Of a DNA stretch of 64,000 nt, positions 1 through 11,700 are shown one piece after another. A program made the translations under genes and the position numbers. Each line of letters opens with the position of its first letter. The stretch's first letter is position 1. Location of the stretch: positions 663,001 through 727,000 of the forward strand of contig OY725506.1 in assembly GCA_963281255.1 (NCBI GenBank), written 5' to 3'. The notes beneath the pieces were generated by a model that saw only the letters and a list, made by a program, of their open reading frames with translations, had not been told where the DNA came from and made no database searches. The DNA is from Aphrocallistes beatrix. Lineage: Eukaryota > Porifera > Hexactinellida > Sceptrulophora > Aphrocallistidae.

Positions 1-740
1 TAACGGTTAATAGGTGTTTCAAATCAGCGCAAGCAAGCGAAGCGCGCTTGTTTTAATTATTGTATAATTATATAATAATTATATAATAATTGTTAGCTGG
101 ATATAAACAGAAGGAAGCCTAACGATCTTAGAAATAACTATTTTAAACTTTGGTAGCCAAATTATGGGGAAATTATAGGAAATAATTATGCTTAATTCAC
201 ACCTTAAATCTTGGAAATATTCCTCTTAAAATATCCGGATTAAATTTAGATCGCTTGGAATTGGTTTCTCTCCTGTGAACTTGAATTATGGAATTATTTG
301 TATTAATTGCTGACCAAATGTTATTGACTTCAAAAATAAAATATAAATAATTATTTAAATAGTAAATGTTGGGGCGTAGAATACCTTTTGTAAATATTAG
401 TGTATACAGTACACCCTTGCTAATCCGAACACTTCATTATTCAATCCGAACACCCAGAATATAATATTATTCGCCTCTATGTTTTAAATCAACGTTTATA
501 ATATTATATATTTCAATGATTGAGAAACCTCGTTAAAAACTGCAATCATAACAAAATATTATTCTTAACATTCAAACAATACAGATTTTTTACAGTTAAT
601 TCCCTATTGAATTAATGTTATTTCACTAATCGGAACAAATTCACTAATCCGAACGATTTTTCGATCATTGGCACAGAGCTGTTCGGACTGCTGTAATAGA
701 AAACGTTCGCATATTTCAATTTAGGTACATAGCAACTCAC
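1..740. other. ACC intron, 5' part only (AT-rich)
   Basis: This follows the GTGAGT donor of the last visible ACC exon. I searched both strands for the expected next CT exon and found none, so the intron continues past base 1. It holds a TA-flanked repeat (407-693) and, near base 31, one copy of the dispersed palindromic motif GCAAGCGAAGCGCGCTTG. Confidence 0.7.
407..693. repeat. TA-flanked MITE-like element, family E
   Basis: Begins TA-CAGTACACCC and ends GGACTGCTG-TA. A motif close to CTAATCCGAAC recurs about four times inside, on both arms. CAG/CTG ends with TA duplications are typical of Tc1/mariner/pogo non-autonomous elements. The terminal repeats are degenerate. Confidence 0.45.
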
Positions 741-3700
741 AGATATCACTCCTTTCTCGATCATTCGTCCGGCGGTATCATGGAGATCTGCAAACTGCAC
801 AGCGACTTGGTGGTACATGGGCAGCAGCAGTGTCTGTCTGTCCAACAGCTTCCCTTCTAGCTCTTTCGTCTCAGCAGCAGACAAGTTTGTAGAACTGAGC
901 TTAGAGAGAAGATCAATGCAAACGCTATCCAGTCTATTTATAGTAGACAGTACATCTCTCTGTCTAAACTTTATCTCCACTGTTCCTTCTGCTTCTAGCA
1001 CTCCACCTCTATAGATATTTATTATAATGAATTATACGTCTCTACCCTAGACAATTAATAAAATGATAATCGAAAATATCAATTTTCATAACAACAATGT
1101 TACACACAGTTCATATTAGGTTGGATTACAAACATACAATTGATTAGAATCAAATTGTAAATGCATTATCTCTTAATTACACAACGAGTGGTGTATGAGA
1201 TTGTTAATATTCCTAAACTTTCGTCTCTATCTTTATGCGAAGGAAACAAATAATTTATCCAGACTCGAAAATACGATATTCGAAATCTAGCACCTCTCAG
1301 TTCTTCAATCAACTTACACAAACAAATATAAAAACAACAACCATTGAGTTTTAATATATAAGATGCCTGCTTGTATACAGGCATATATGAATACATGATA
1401 AGTGCAAAAAATAAACCGACTTGTAAATCAATTTAAATGACAACAATATTAACTATATTTACTACGAACCATTTATAACAAATTCTTCAGTAAAATTCAA
1501 AACATAAATTAAAATCTGTTTTGTAGTATAATGAGTGAGTGGGTCTGAAATCAAGAGATTTAACCCTAATTTGACGTGGGGTCAAAAGTATAAATAGAAA
1601 TGACCCCACTTTCATTTTCAATTTCAATTCACTTTCAATTAACTTTCACTTTCAATTCAACATTCCTCGGCAAGTTGGGGTTAAGGCTCTAAACAGTTCA
1701 AATGTAAACAAACTAAAGTAAACCGTCTTTGTAGGCGACCATGAGTCTTAGTTGTATAAATGGAGCGTAATACTATAATGCTTGCAGGTCTTACACACTA
1801 AAATCCCTCTTTTTAAATAAATATTTCATCTTACAAACAAACAATTTAAATTATAATCAATTTCATAAGAAAAAGTACAGTAATCTGATCTAATCATAAA
1901 ATCTGAGGTTTTTATAATAAGGAAATATCCTTGCAGTATATAGGTATGTTCTTATAAGATTTAGATTGTCTACTGGCACATTCTGGTCAACTCAAACAAT
2001 TAACTACGTATATGCGGACGTACTCCTCAGAGTTTCAAGTTTCATTCAAAACTCATTGACTTTATATGGTAAAATCATTATATACTAAAGTGACCTGGAG
2101 AAATTGCAAGACGATCAAAATTCAAAATATGATTAATACGTAGAGGACACATTGTCCATAACTATAGCAGGAGTTCGTATTCCAACGCCACATGGTTTGT
2201 CCATTGCCTGGTCCTATACAGATAATACCCAACCTCAATGCTTGGAGTTATAAAGTTCTTATTACAACATGTTACCTGCTAGCAGGGTCAGCGAACATCT
2301 CCATGTGTGTGATGTTTATAGTGGGATCAACGACCACCCACGCACCACCTCTCAACTCCCCGTTGGGGGGGAGGTAGATGAAGACGGGATGGGAGTAGCT
2401 GCGGAGAGCGTCTACGATGAGAGACCCGTACTTGAGAACTTCCTCGTACATGTCTAGGAGTATTGAATTCCTTAAATTCAAAATTTCGGATGTTCACACG
2501 ACACCTTGAATATATGTGACTCTGCTTAATCGGGACACTTTGGTCCCAGATATTTTGTCCCGATTAAGCGGAGTTCCCAATTAACCGAATGAAATTTAGT
2601 GTTAGCTTCTATGTATGGGAACCATTCCGTTCCTGGAGACTTGTCCCGATTATGCGGAGTTGACTGTACTATAATAATTGAGAAATTAACTAGATGCAAT
2701 TCAATAGTTCTCTCACCTCTCATTCCACCAGAAAATCCTCTCCAGTTCGCGAATATGAAGAGAGGGAGGTCTTCACGATTGAAATCCTGTATCGCTTGCG
2801 CTGTCTTAAACGCTGAGTCTGGAAACCAAACCATTCCAGCCTGCTGAACTATCTACATTGATCAGGAAGTGAATAAAAGTGAATAAAAACAAACTGGTTT
2901 GGTTTCATTAAAATCTGCATAGTTGTCTGTTCTATTGATTTGGATAGTTAGTGGTATCTGATTTAGGCGAATTAGTAAATCAGTGTTTGAAGAAAAGGAA
3001 ATTGGTAAACACAGTCCGTCTAAAACATTCAAACATGCGCACTCATCGATAAACCAAGAAAACAAGCATTCGGATAATTCGTCAAAAGAAATATTAGAGC
3101 AAATATCAATTTCAACCATACTAAACTACTGTAAGATCACGCTCTGAATTGTAGTTCACTGGCAAGATTAAAATCTTTTGAGTTAAAATCGCTTTACGGA
3201 ATGAGAAAATGAAGTCTATTATTAGAATATCTAATGGATGTCTGGGAATTTTATTCTTTCAATCTTACCCTCGATTCAGAATCCAGGTTGGCTGGGTCAG
3301 CTGGAATGTGGCACTCCACCGTCCGTGTCTCCACCGCGATTATTCCCACCGGAACCCCGCCCAATCTAGCCCTCCCGCAGATTACGGTCTGAGCCCAGGC
3401 GCTGAGGGTCTCGATCCAAGAGTCCCTGTCAAAGAACCCTCCTTCCCAGACTTCTCCCTCCGTCATGCGGCCAGCGAGCATCCATCTCGGGTCGTACGGA
3501 CTCTTGGAAGGAAGGAATCCGATCTCTCTCTCCACCGGGTCGATAGAAGGAGTGATGGGGATTGGTCCATGGCGAATCGATGGGACGAAAGCGAGCCATT
3601 TCACAATAGCGGCGATCCCATGGAAATCATCCGGCACTGTCAGGTGACTCACACCTAAATGCCAATTGAGATTCGTAAACCTTATAAGCAATATATTGAA

Positions 3701-5753
3701 CCTATCAGATTCAATCGAATGCATCAGCTGGATATTCTATAATTAGATCCACTCACCGTTATTGTGCATGATCTGGGTACCTCCCAGCTGGTAGTTGGAC
3801 AGGTACACTTCTCTCCCCAGCACTTTATTCAGCGCGCCAGCACCAGTCAGGATAATGTGTGAGTCGTCCACTTGGATCACCCGCTGTCCCAAGCGCACCA
3901 GGTACGCTCCTATCCCGATAGCTCTGCACGTCACGAGACTGATAGTGACCACCTCTTCGTATGCGAGACTCGTTTCTCCGGCGATTGCACCGGATCCCCT
4001 CAGGTTCTCAACCCCAAGTCCGTCCTGCTCCCCGATTATGTCCGTTATCTTGTATTGAGTCTGACCCTCCTCTTCTATCAGAACTGCCTTCACAGATCCC
4101 TTCTGTGACAGCTACAGAGACACCGTAACAAGCTTAGCTGAGTATATCTCTCTTACATGTAAATATTTGTTTATTAATAGCACTTTATTATGTTTAAATT
4201 CTATTTATAGCAGGGACACCATATTTCTAAGGTTTCCCCGCCCAAAATGATTTAATCGGAAATGAGTTTAAATCCAATCCATAGTACATTGATGGTTAAT
4301 TAAGCCGTAAATCTGAATCAAATTGTCACTTTTTGTAACGAAATTGCCAAAAGAAAAATGAAGGATTTGACCAATTCGGTTCGCGTTTCCCTTTTTACCT
4401 CAGCGAAGTCTGGAGATGTGAGGTAGAGGTGCTTGTAGCCTTTGTCCGGAGAGTTCGGGTCGATCCAAGCCACTTTGAACCGTTTCTTCACCTCATCTGC
4501 TAGCCCAATCCTAGCGCCACTGTTCACTGAAATGTAAATCCGAGGCAGTCCTAGCTCTCGACTCAACTTAGAAGCAAACTGGAAGACCAGATCTTCCTTA
4601 GGACCGAACGACCCGATGAGGAATGTGATGTCGTTAGATATCAAGACGATGTCTCTGCCCGTCGGGTACTCTGGGGTGTGTAGACGAAGCTTCCAAGCTA
4701 CCATCCCGATCTAAGGAATGCGGATTTACTCATAAGACCCAAATAATGTGGGTCAAGGTTTTGCAAATGAATTTAAAATGCTGCTCCTAACTTTTGTGAT
4801 AAACAAATTGATTTATATAAAAACAATTCAATTCAATCTTCTTACATTATTCAATCCAGCAACTCTGTTAATTTCTTGCAAGCCAGTCTCATCCTTATTA
4901 AGCACAAGCTCTGTAGCAACCACAAGCTCCTCTGGAATGTTCCTAGTCTCATCATCCGGTTGCTTATACTTCTCGAAGTGGGCTTCCCATTCCAACTTGA
5001 GGGTCTGGTGGAACATCTCCGGGAAATCGTACACGTAGCTGGTACCCATGGACTGGGCGGTGAACCGCTTGGATTGGAGATGGTCCTTTGTGAGGTAGGG
5101 GAAGTGCACCTTCATGCCGTGGTGGGGACCCCGGCGTCCCTCAAGAGAAAGCGAGTCGAATATCAAATCTCCTGAAATGGAAGTTTAATTACAATCATGA
5201 CAGTCATATGGACACTTAGATATTCTTAGTAGTATGTAATTAGGTAAAAGTTGGAAACGCCCTGGAGTTATTAATGTAGATTTTCTAAGTAAGTATGTAG
5301 GAACTATCGCCGATAACTGCCACAAAAATTAAATCTGATATAACTTAAATTGTATTTCTAATCAAGGATCTTCGTTAGCTCCGCTATTCTGCTGAATGAT
5401 AATAACGCTAATGTATTGCCAATGTCCATGACTGGGATTTATATGTATACCAATGAGTGGAATGGATTAGTCTAAAGATGTGTTCTTATTAGCTGCAGTG
5501 TGGATGCTTACATACCGTTAGGTCCCTCTATCTCTCGGTACACGTATATCTTGAGGTAGAAACCAGATTCACAGATGAGGAAAAATCGGATGTTCTCCTC
5601 GGGGGAGAGTTTGTTGGGACGGGGGTGAGTAGAGAGAGGGGAGAGAGGAACTTCTGATAATCGAACGGTGCATTTGATCTCAGCAACTGTCACTCTTAGT
5701 CTTAGGAGGCGAATAGCATGCGCCAAAGCCATCTTTTGGAGCTCCTTTTCAAC
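741..5753 (-). CDS. ACACA: ACC exons 19-26: carboxyltransferase domain (3' end missing)
   Basis: Exons: 5753-5516, 5171-4846, 4710-4399, 4111-3757, 3654-3269, 2843-2717, 2453-2276, 1008-741. The domain transfers CO2 from biotin to acetyl-CoA. Landmarks are [19 protein letters not shown] (start of CT), [38 protein letters not shown] (oxyanion and CoA region), [79 protein letters not shown] (spans an intron), and [14 protein letters not shown] at the last donor. The final helical exon(s) of CT, vertebrate DILDWKTSRTFFYWRLRR onward, are not in the window. Confidence 0.96.
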
Positions 5754-8700
5754 CTAAAATATTTATAAAATCGTCAAGCGTTGAAATCCGAAGGGCTATG
5801 CGGACACAAAGTGTCGACAATCAACCGAAGCTTGCTTGTTATAAGAAACTTTTAAATAATCTTAAAATACAGTCGACTCTGCTTAATCAGAAGACAGTGA
5901 GTTTGGATATATCCCGACTATTAAGCAGAGTTCCCAAATAACCGATGTAGTTAGTACACAGTCAGGTCGCTTATTGTGAACCACCAGGGGACCAAAAAAT
6001 ATGTTCATAATAGAGATACGTACTTCATATTAAGCGAACTTGATTCAATACAAATCTTATCAAAAAATGAAATTGGGACCAGGAGGTTAGTTCATAATAA
6101 GCGACCCTGGCTGTATTAGCTTCTATGTATGGGAACTATTCCACTGAACATTGAGGTAGAAAGAAGCACTCACAGTGTATGGGTTAATAATGATTGTGGG
6201 GATGACGTGCAGGAATATGTGGTTGCAGTCTGAAGGCTGGTATTTGGGGTGTGTGAAGAACAGCTCCAGATGGTCAAGAGCTTCCAAGAACAGCCTCTCT
6301 CCCTCTTCCAGCATATACTCGAACGAAGCTGAACGATCCACTAGATCGAAGTGTCCCAAAATAGACCGTATGAAGAATCTCTTATCAGTCACTGTCCTCC
6401 CTTTCTCCACCTGTGATGTCAGTAAATTTAATTGTATTAATTCATCCCTGCATCAACTCAGAATCATCAACTGTGTAGAATGGAATACCTTGGCAGATCC
6501 AAAGTAGAAATACATAGTCGGGTTGTTGACTGGAATTCGGACGATTTCAAAGTTACTCATCTTGGACAATTCGAGCTGGAAGGCAAGAGCTGGTTCCAAG
6601 TCTCTGTAAATGGAGTCTTCTGCCCACTAAACAGACACAAATATCACACGTATCACCCTCCATTCTAGTTCTACTCAATTATTCAGTCGTATATCCATTG
6701 ATTAACGTAATTAAAATGGTTGAATAAAGTTGAATTTGTTCTTAAGAATCCTTAGATCTGTACTAAAGCTTATTTCCCATTAAAATCTGGACATTTACGT
6801 TTTTCCTGCTCCGGAACGTGTGGAAGACTGGGTAGGTCCGATTCCTCATCAAGAGGAAGGTGACTCTCCTAATCTGATTATGAGTGAGCGTCTCGCTGTG
6901 TGTGTCAATGAACCCCTGCAACTCTTCCAGACCACTTCCCTCTCCACTCTCAGGGGAAGGAATGACCAGGTAGATTATGTTGGGCAGGTCTCCCAATTCA
7001 CTCAACTACAAACGTAGATAAGTTAAGCATTGTACAATAGATTGCGACACTATTCTCACGAATAAAAGTGTGAGTATAATAATTACCCTTTTCTCGAAGG
7101 AATCGCTAGGACTATTCAAACTGGGAGATAAGATGGGAGACAGAGGTCCATTCTGATCCAAAGCCCCATTCAGATTGGTGGGTGTGTTCTGACGAGAATG
7201 GTACTGTAGGATATCCAAGAACTCCTGGAAATGCCTGTACAATTGAGTGAGTAAAAGTATTATAGCAAATCGGGCAGTTAGTTAGTGCAAGAATTAGTTA
7301 ATTTATAACACAGGTCACCCCGGTAACTTAAAGTCAGCTAGGTGCTACGTAGCTATTAAAACACTTGCTTTTCAACATGGACGAGCGATTTGAAGGCAGC
7401 CATGAGTCCCACTCTCTGCACGTTGTTATGAGTTCGGGAGAAGACATCGATCAGATTGGAGTAGCTCTCTTCTCGCGTGATGAGGGAGGCTCTCCTCTTC
7501 ACTTCTTGTCTGTGGGGGTGTGAAGAGGGGAGAGTGAACTGGGACATGATCACACACGTGTCATCCGACAGCCTGTCGTGACTCAGACATGAGATGTCGT
7601 AAGCTGTGTAAGCCCGTCGAACGTACACCTAACCATTGGAGGGAAGAATTAATGGAAATATTTTGCAAAAAAAGGTCGCTTAATAAAATAAATCTCAATT
7701 ATAGAATCAAGTTACCTCCAATGCTGCTCTACACACAGATACGTTGTTGTGGTAGAAGAACTGAGGTAGGATGTCGAATAGATTCGAGTCTGATGCGATC
7801 AGCTGATGCAACTGCTCCGAGTCGATCTCTCCTTCTGCCACGGAAGAGAGAAAGATGGACTCTACCTGGTTGAATCGGACCTCGTACGGCGGCTGTAGAC
7901 TCTGGATGAGAACCTAGCGGTTAGGAATTTAATCGTAGAGACAGATACATATTGGTGCTGTGAGTCTGTTGCGTGATATCTTGAGATCCTAGTATTAAGT
8001 AACCATGGATGATTTAATACCGTGATATCTTGAGATCGTAGCATTCTTAGATTTTGTGTACTCAAACGATCTTGTGGTTCAATCGGTTTCATCTCTATAC
8101 CCCAAACTCCAAACCCCATGTCAACCGTCGGGAGCTAGTTCCTAGCCTATTTTTGAGATTCGTTTACCTTTTGTAATGTAAAGAAAAGAAAAAATACTTT
8201 ATCACATCGATTCGAAAATATGATTTTCAAATCTGCCAGCCGCGCAGCGAAAGCAAGCGAAGCGCGCTTGTCAAATTATTAATTGATAACGCTAGTTCGC
8301 ATACAGCCAAGCTCACCAAAAATTTCTTGGAAGCAGAGGGGTTATATTTACTTCCTCACTCCCACATACTCACCAGACCTAGCTCCCTGTGATTTTGGCT
8401 GTTCCCCAAGCTCCAAATCTACCTTCAAGGCAAGGAATTTGACTCGAGACAAACCCTCTGGATGGCCCTGTACCAGTACTTCAAAACCATCCCCGAAGAA
8501 GAGTACAGGAGTGTGTTTGTAAAGTGGTGGATCGATTAAAAAAGATTTGAGGCATTTTCTCTTCCCTGTGGGGGGTCCAGTGACATTTTCAGAAAGGAAT
8601 GTGGCCAAATGAGAGCGAAAGCGGGCATTTTGTGTCGGAAACGTTATAAGAGCAAAGTGAAAGTAAGGCTTTTGAGTTAGGAAGCAGGAGGAGGAGATTA

Positions 8701-11700
8701 CTTCGAGTAAATAATAGGTTAAATCGGATTCTATAGCGTTTGTTTATTATTTTATGGCAAGACCCTTTGAACGCCCTAGTATTAACTAACTCCACTTCTA
8801 TAAATAGAATCTAACTTGTCTGGCTGCTAGCGTGACTTTAGAATTCTTGTGATTGGTCAGTGTGGTGAGTTCGTGAAGGATGGACTTCACTTCAGAGTTC
8901 AGAGGTGCAGACATCTGTCCGAGGTTCGCAATCAGCTTGATGGCAATGGCGTTCTTACACACCACATAGAAGTGTGAAAATATGTCGTCTGTCACTTTCC
9001 TGATGTCGCTTTCATGCGAATCTTTGAGTACCTGAGCTGACTGTTCGTAGGTATGCAGATTGAAAACCTTTTCAACTCTAACAATTCAATATATGAAAGC
9101 GTTTACATTGCATACATTCCAACCTGGGCTAAGATGAAAGAGGGACGAAGCGTTGAATGCGGCGGGACATGACGGGACGCATTAGAAAAGTACTATACAT
9201 ACATATAATACAAAAAAAGCGGGATATAATGTGAATTTCATATAAAAGCAGGATATTCGAGGAGATAGTTCAATAGACGAATGAAAAAAGCGGGATGTCC
9301 CGCCAAAAACGGGACTGTTGGCAGTATGCATTGCATTATCCGACTTACCTGAAATACTCTTTGAGCAGATTGATGATCACTGCTCTCATGTGCCCAGTTA
9401 TTCCGTTAGCAAACTTCCTCACTACGTCCTGTATGGCAATGGTAGAGAGGTAGAACGCGTTCTGTTCTGACTGGTGCTTCAGTGTAGCAGCGTATGCGTC
9501 CAGAATGTTAGTTATCTGAGCACACAGTAATAATCCAACATAGAATAGTCAAGGTAGGTATGTCGTGAGTCTTAACCTGTATGCTAGGGAATGGGAATAG
9601 TAGAGAAGTGGAATTCTTCTCGTAAAGTCTCAATTCATCGTTAACTCCTTTCTCCACTCCAGGGGGCAACCGACCGGCCAAGCTAGACATGACTTGCTGT
9701 AGCTCCTGTAGAGGTAGCAGAGGGCTCTTCAGACAGGAGATGAATTTGCTGTGAGCTGACTCTACTCGCTGTTTCGAGATGGCATCGGGCAGAGAGAAAC
9801 CTGACATGAGGTAGCGGAGTCTGTCGTGAGCGTCTTGGAAGGTTTGGTTGACTTTCTCCTTCGCGGGGCTCTGTCTTGTCAGATGTTCTGGGAATCTCTC
9901 TGTGAACACTTGGGCCTGTAGGAATGTGATCAAACATAGCGATACGGGATTCTGGTTGTTAGCCAAGAGCGCACGTGAATGTTAAATATAGATACAAGTA
10001 TTTCATAAGTTATGTGTGTAGAAGGAATGAGCCATACCCGTAATACAAATCCTGTGAAAAAGGAAATGTGCTTAGGATATAATCCGTTCGCATGATCTTG
10101 AGAAATCTAACAGTCTGATTTCTATCAAATTTAGCATTGTGATGTCTGAGTACTATGGAGGATCAGAGGATTGTAATTCCAGATCCTTATTTCTAGCTCA
10201 TGATCAGAACTTGAACTGACTAAGCATGAGAGAAGGGAGGAGCTCTAACCTGCACAATCTGAGACTCATCCTCCAGCTCTAGCATCGCCACGACGTCTCC
10301 ATTCTGTAGCACAGCGCCTGCTCGCTTCAGGAACGAGATAACCCCGGTGGCAGGAGAACAGAGAGAAGTGACCATCTTCATCACTTCGATCTCTGCGATC
10401 ATCTCCCCCTCGCTGACACGAGATTCCTCCTCAGGGAAGAACTGGAGGAGCTTCCCGGGACTGCTCGCCCTGATCATGCGAGGGTCGTTCTCCTTCATGA
10501 ACACAATCGTCTTTCCGTCTATCACGAATCTATGCGGAGCTTACGTCTTTATTGAGGAACAGCTTTGTTTGTTTGTTTGTTCGTTCATTTGTTTGTTTGT
10601 TTGTTTGTTTGTTTGTTTGTTTGTTTGTTTGTTTGTTTGTTTGTTTGTTTGTTTGTTTGTTTGTTTGTTTGTTTGTTTGTTTGTTTGTTGTTGCATGTTT
10701 GCTTATACCTGAATCTATCCAAGTCCTCTCGCATGTAAGCAGTATAGCTGCTATTCTCCGTAGAGATAAGCAGGCCCCCGTCACTCAGTTTGTGAACCCT
10801 GGCCTCCACGTAGGAGCCGTTCATCTCCAGCAGATAGAGGGTGGGGCCCACCCGTGAGGACGTGAGAGCGTACTTCACACCTTCGTAGATGAGTTCTATG
10901 TCCACGGAGTTGTTCAAGAAACCGGCGTTTAGCACCAGGCCTCTACTCAGACAAGCTCGGTAATCCGCGAATCGCTTCTCAAGGGTGGACTCATATATGC
11001 TGATAGACCCACAGATAACACCTACCGCAGTGGTGCAGTGGTGAGTAATGGCTCAGGATTCATACGAAACTATTGGCTACAACTTCAACTCAACATTTCG
11101 AAGAGTTAGAAATAGTTAGACCATAGCGTACCACATACTCGTATAAGGCCTCACAGTAACTTGCGAATTTTGGACTAGGGATGCGGTAGAAGATGATGGG
11201 TAATACATGAGATGCCTTAAATCATTAACAAAGCACAATAGAGCTTAGGAATGTATTAGCAGCATATATAAATATGGTACCAAAGCACCTATATCCGTTA
11301 TTAAATTTTGATTACTCATCATATGCTTGCGCAATATGTTATATTTATGACAAATTTAGTGATTTTGAGAGGTCGTTTAAGGGCACTTCTAAGTGTTTTA
11401 TCATGAAGTCTTTCGTATAGAATTGAGCTATGAATGGGTTGATGTGAAAATTTAGGAATTTATTCATGGAAAGTTGCTACATTGCAGTGTTGCTATGGAA
11501 GCGTATTTTGGTCAGTTGGGGTCTTCTTGGAAATCGCAAGAAATAGACATCAAATTTAATTCCATTTGACACCCAATATACTACTTCCTATTAAGCGATA
11601 ATATAATATCTATATCTAAATTCAATCAGCATTATTAAGCTCTAGTGTGCGTGGTTAACGATTTAAGGCATCTCATGTATGAGTTCAACCATCTTCTACC

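Noticed and set aside
1-740. Search for the final ACC C-terminal exon
   Set aside because: No frame on the minus strand resembles the expected DILDWK...FFYWRLRR segment; it must be outside the window.
3209-3658. 149-codon plus-strand frame opposite ACC
   Set aside because: Antisense shadow of the ACC CT exon 3269-3654, which matches the family residue by residue.
10552-10935. Long open frames rich in Phe-Val-Cys-Leu or Lys-Gln-Thr-Asn on both strands
   Set aside because: Products of the (TTTG)n array; the real ACC exon 8 begins beyond it at 10709.
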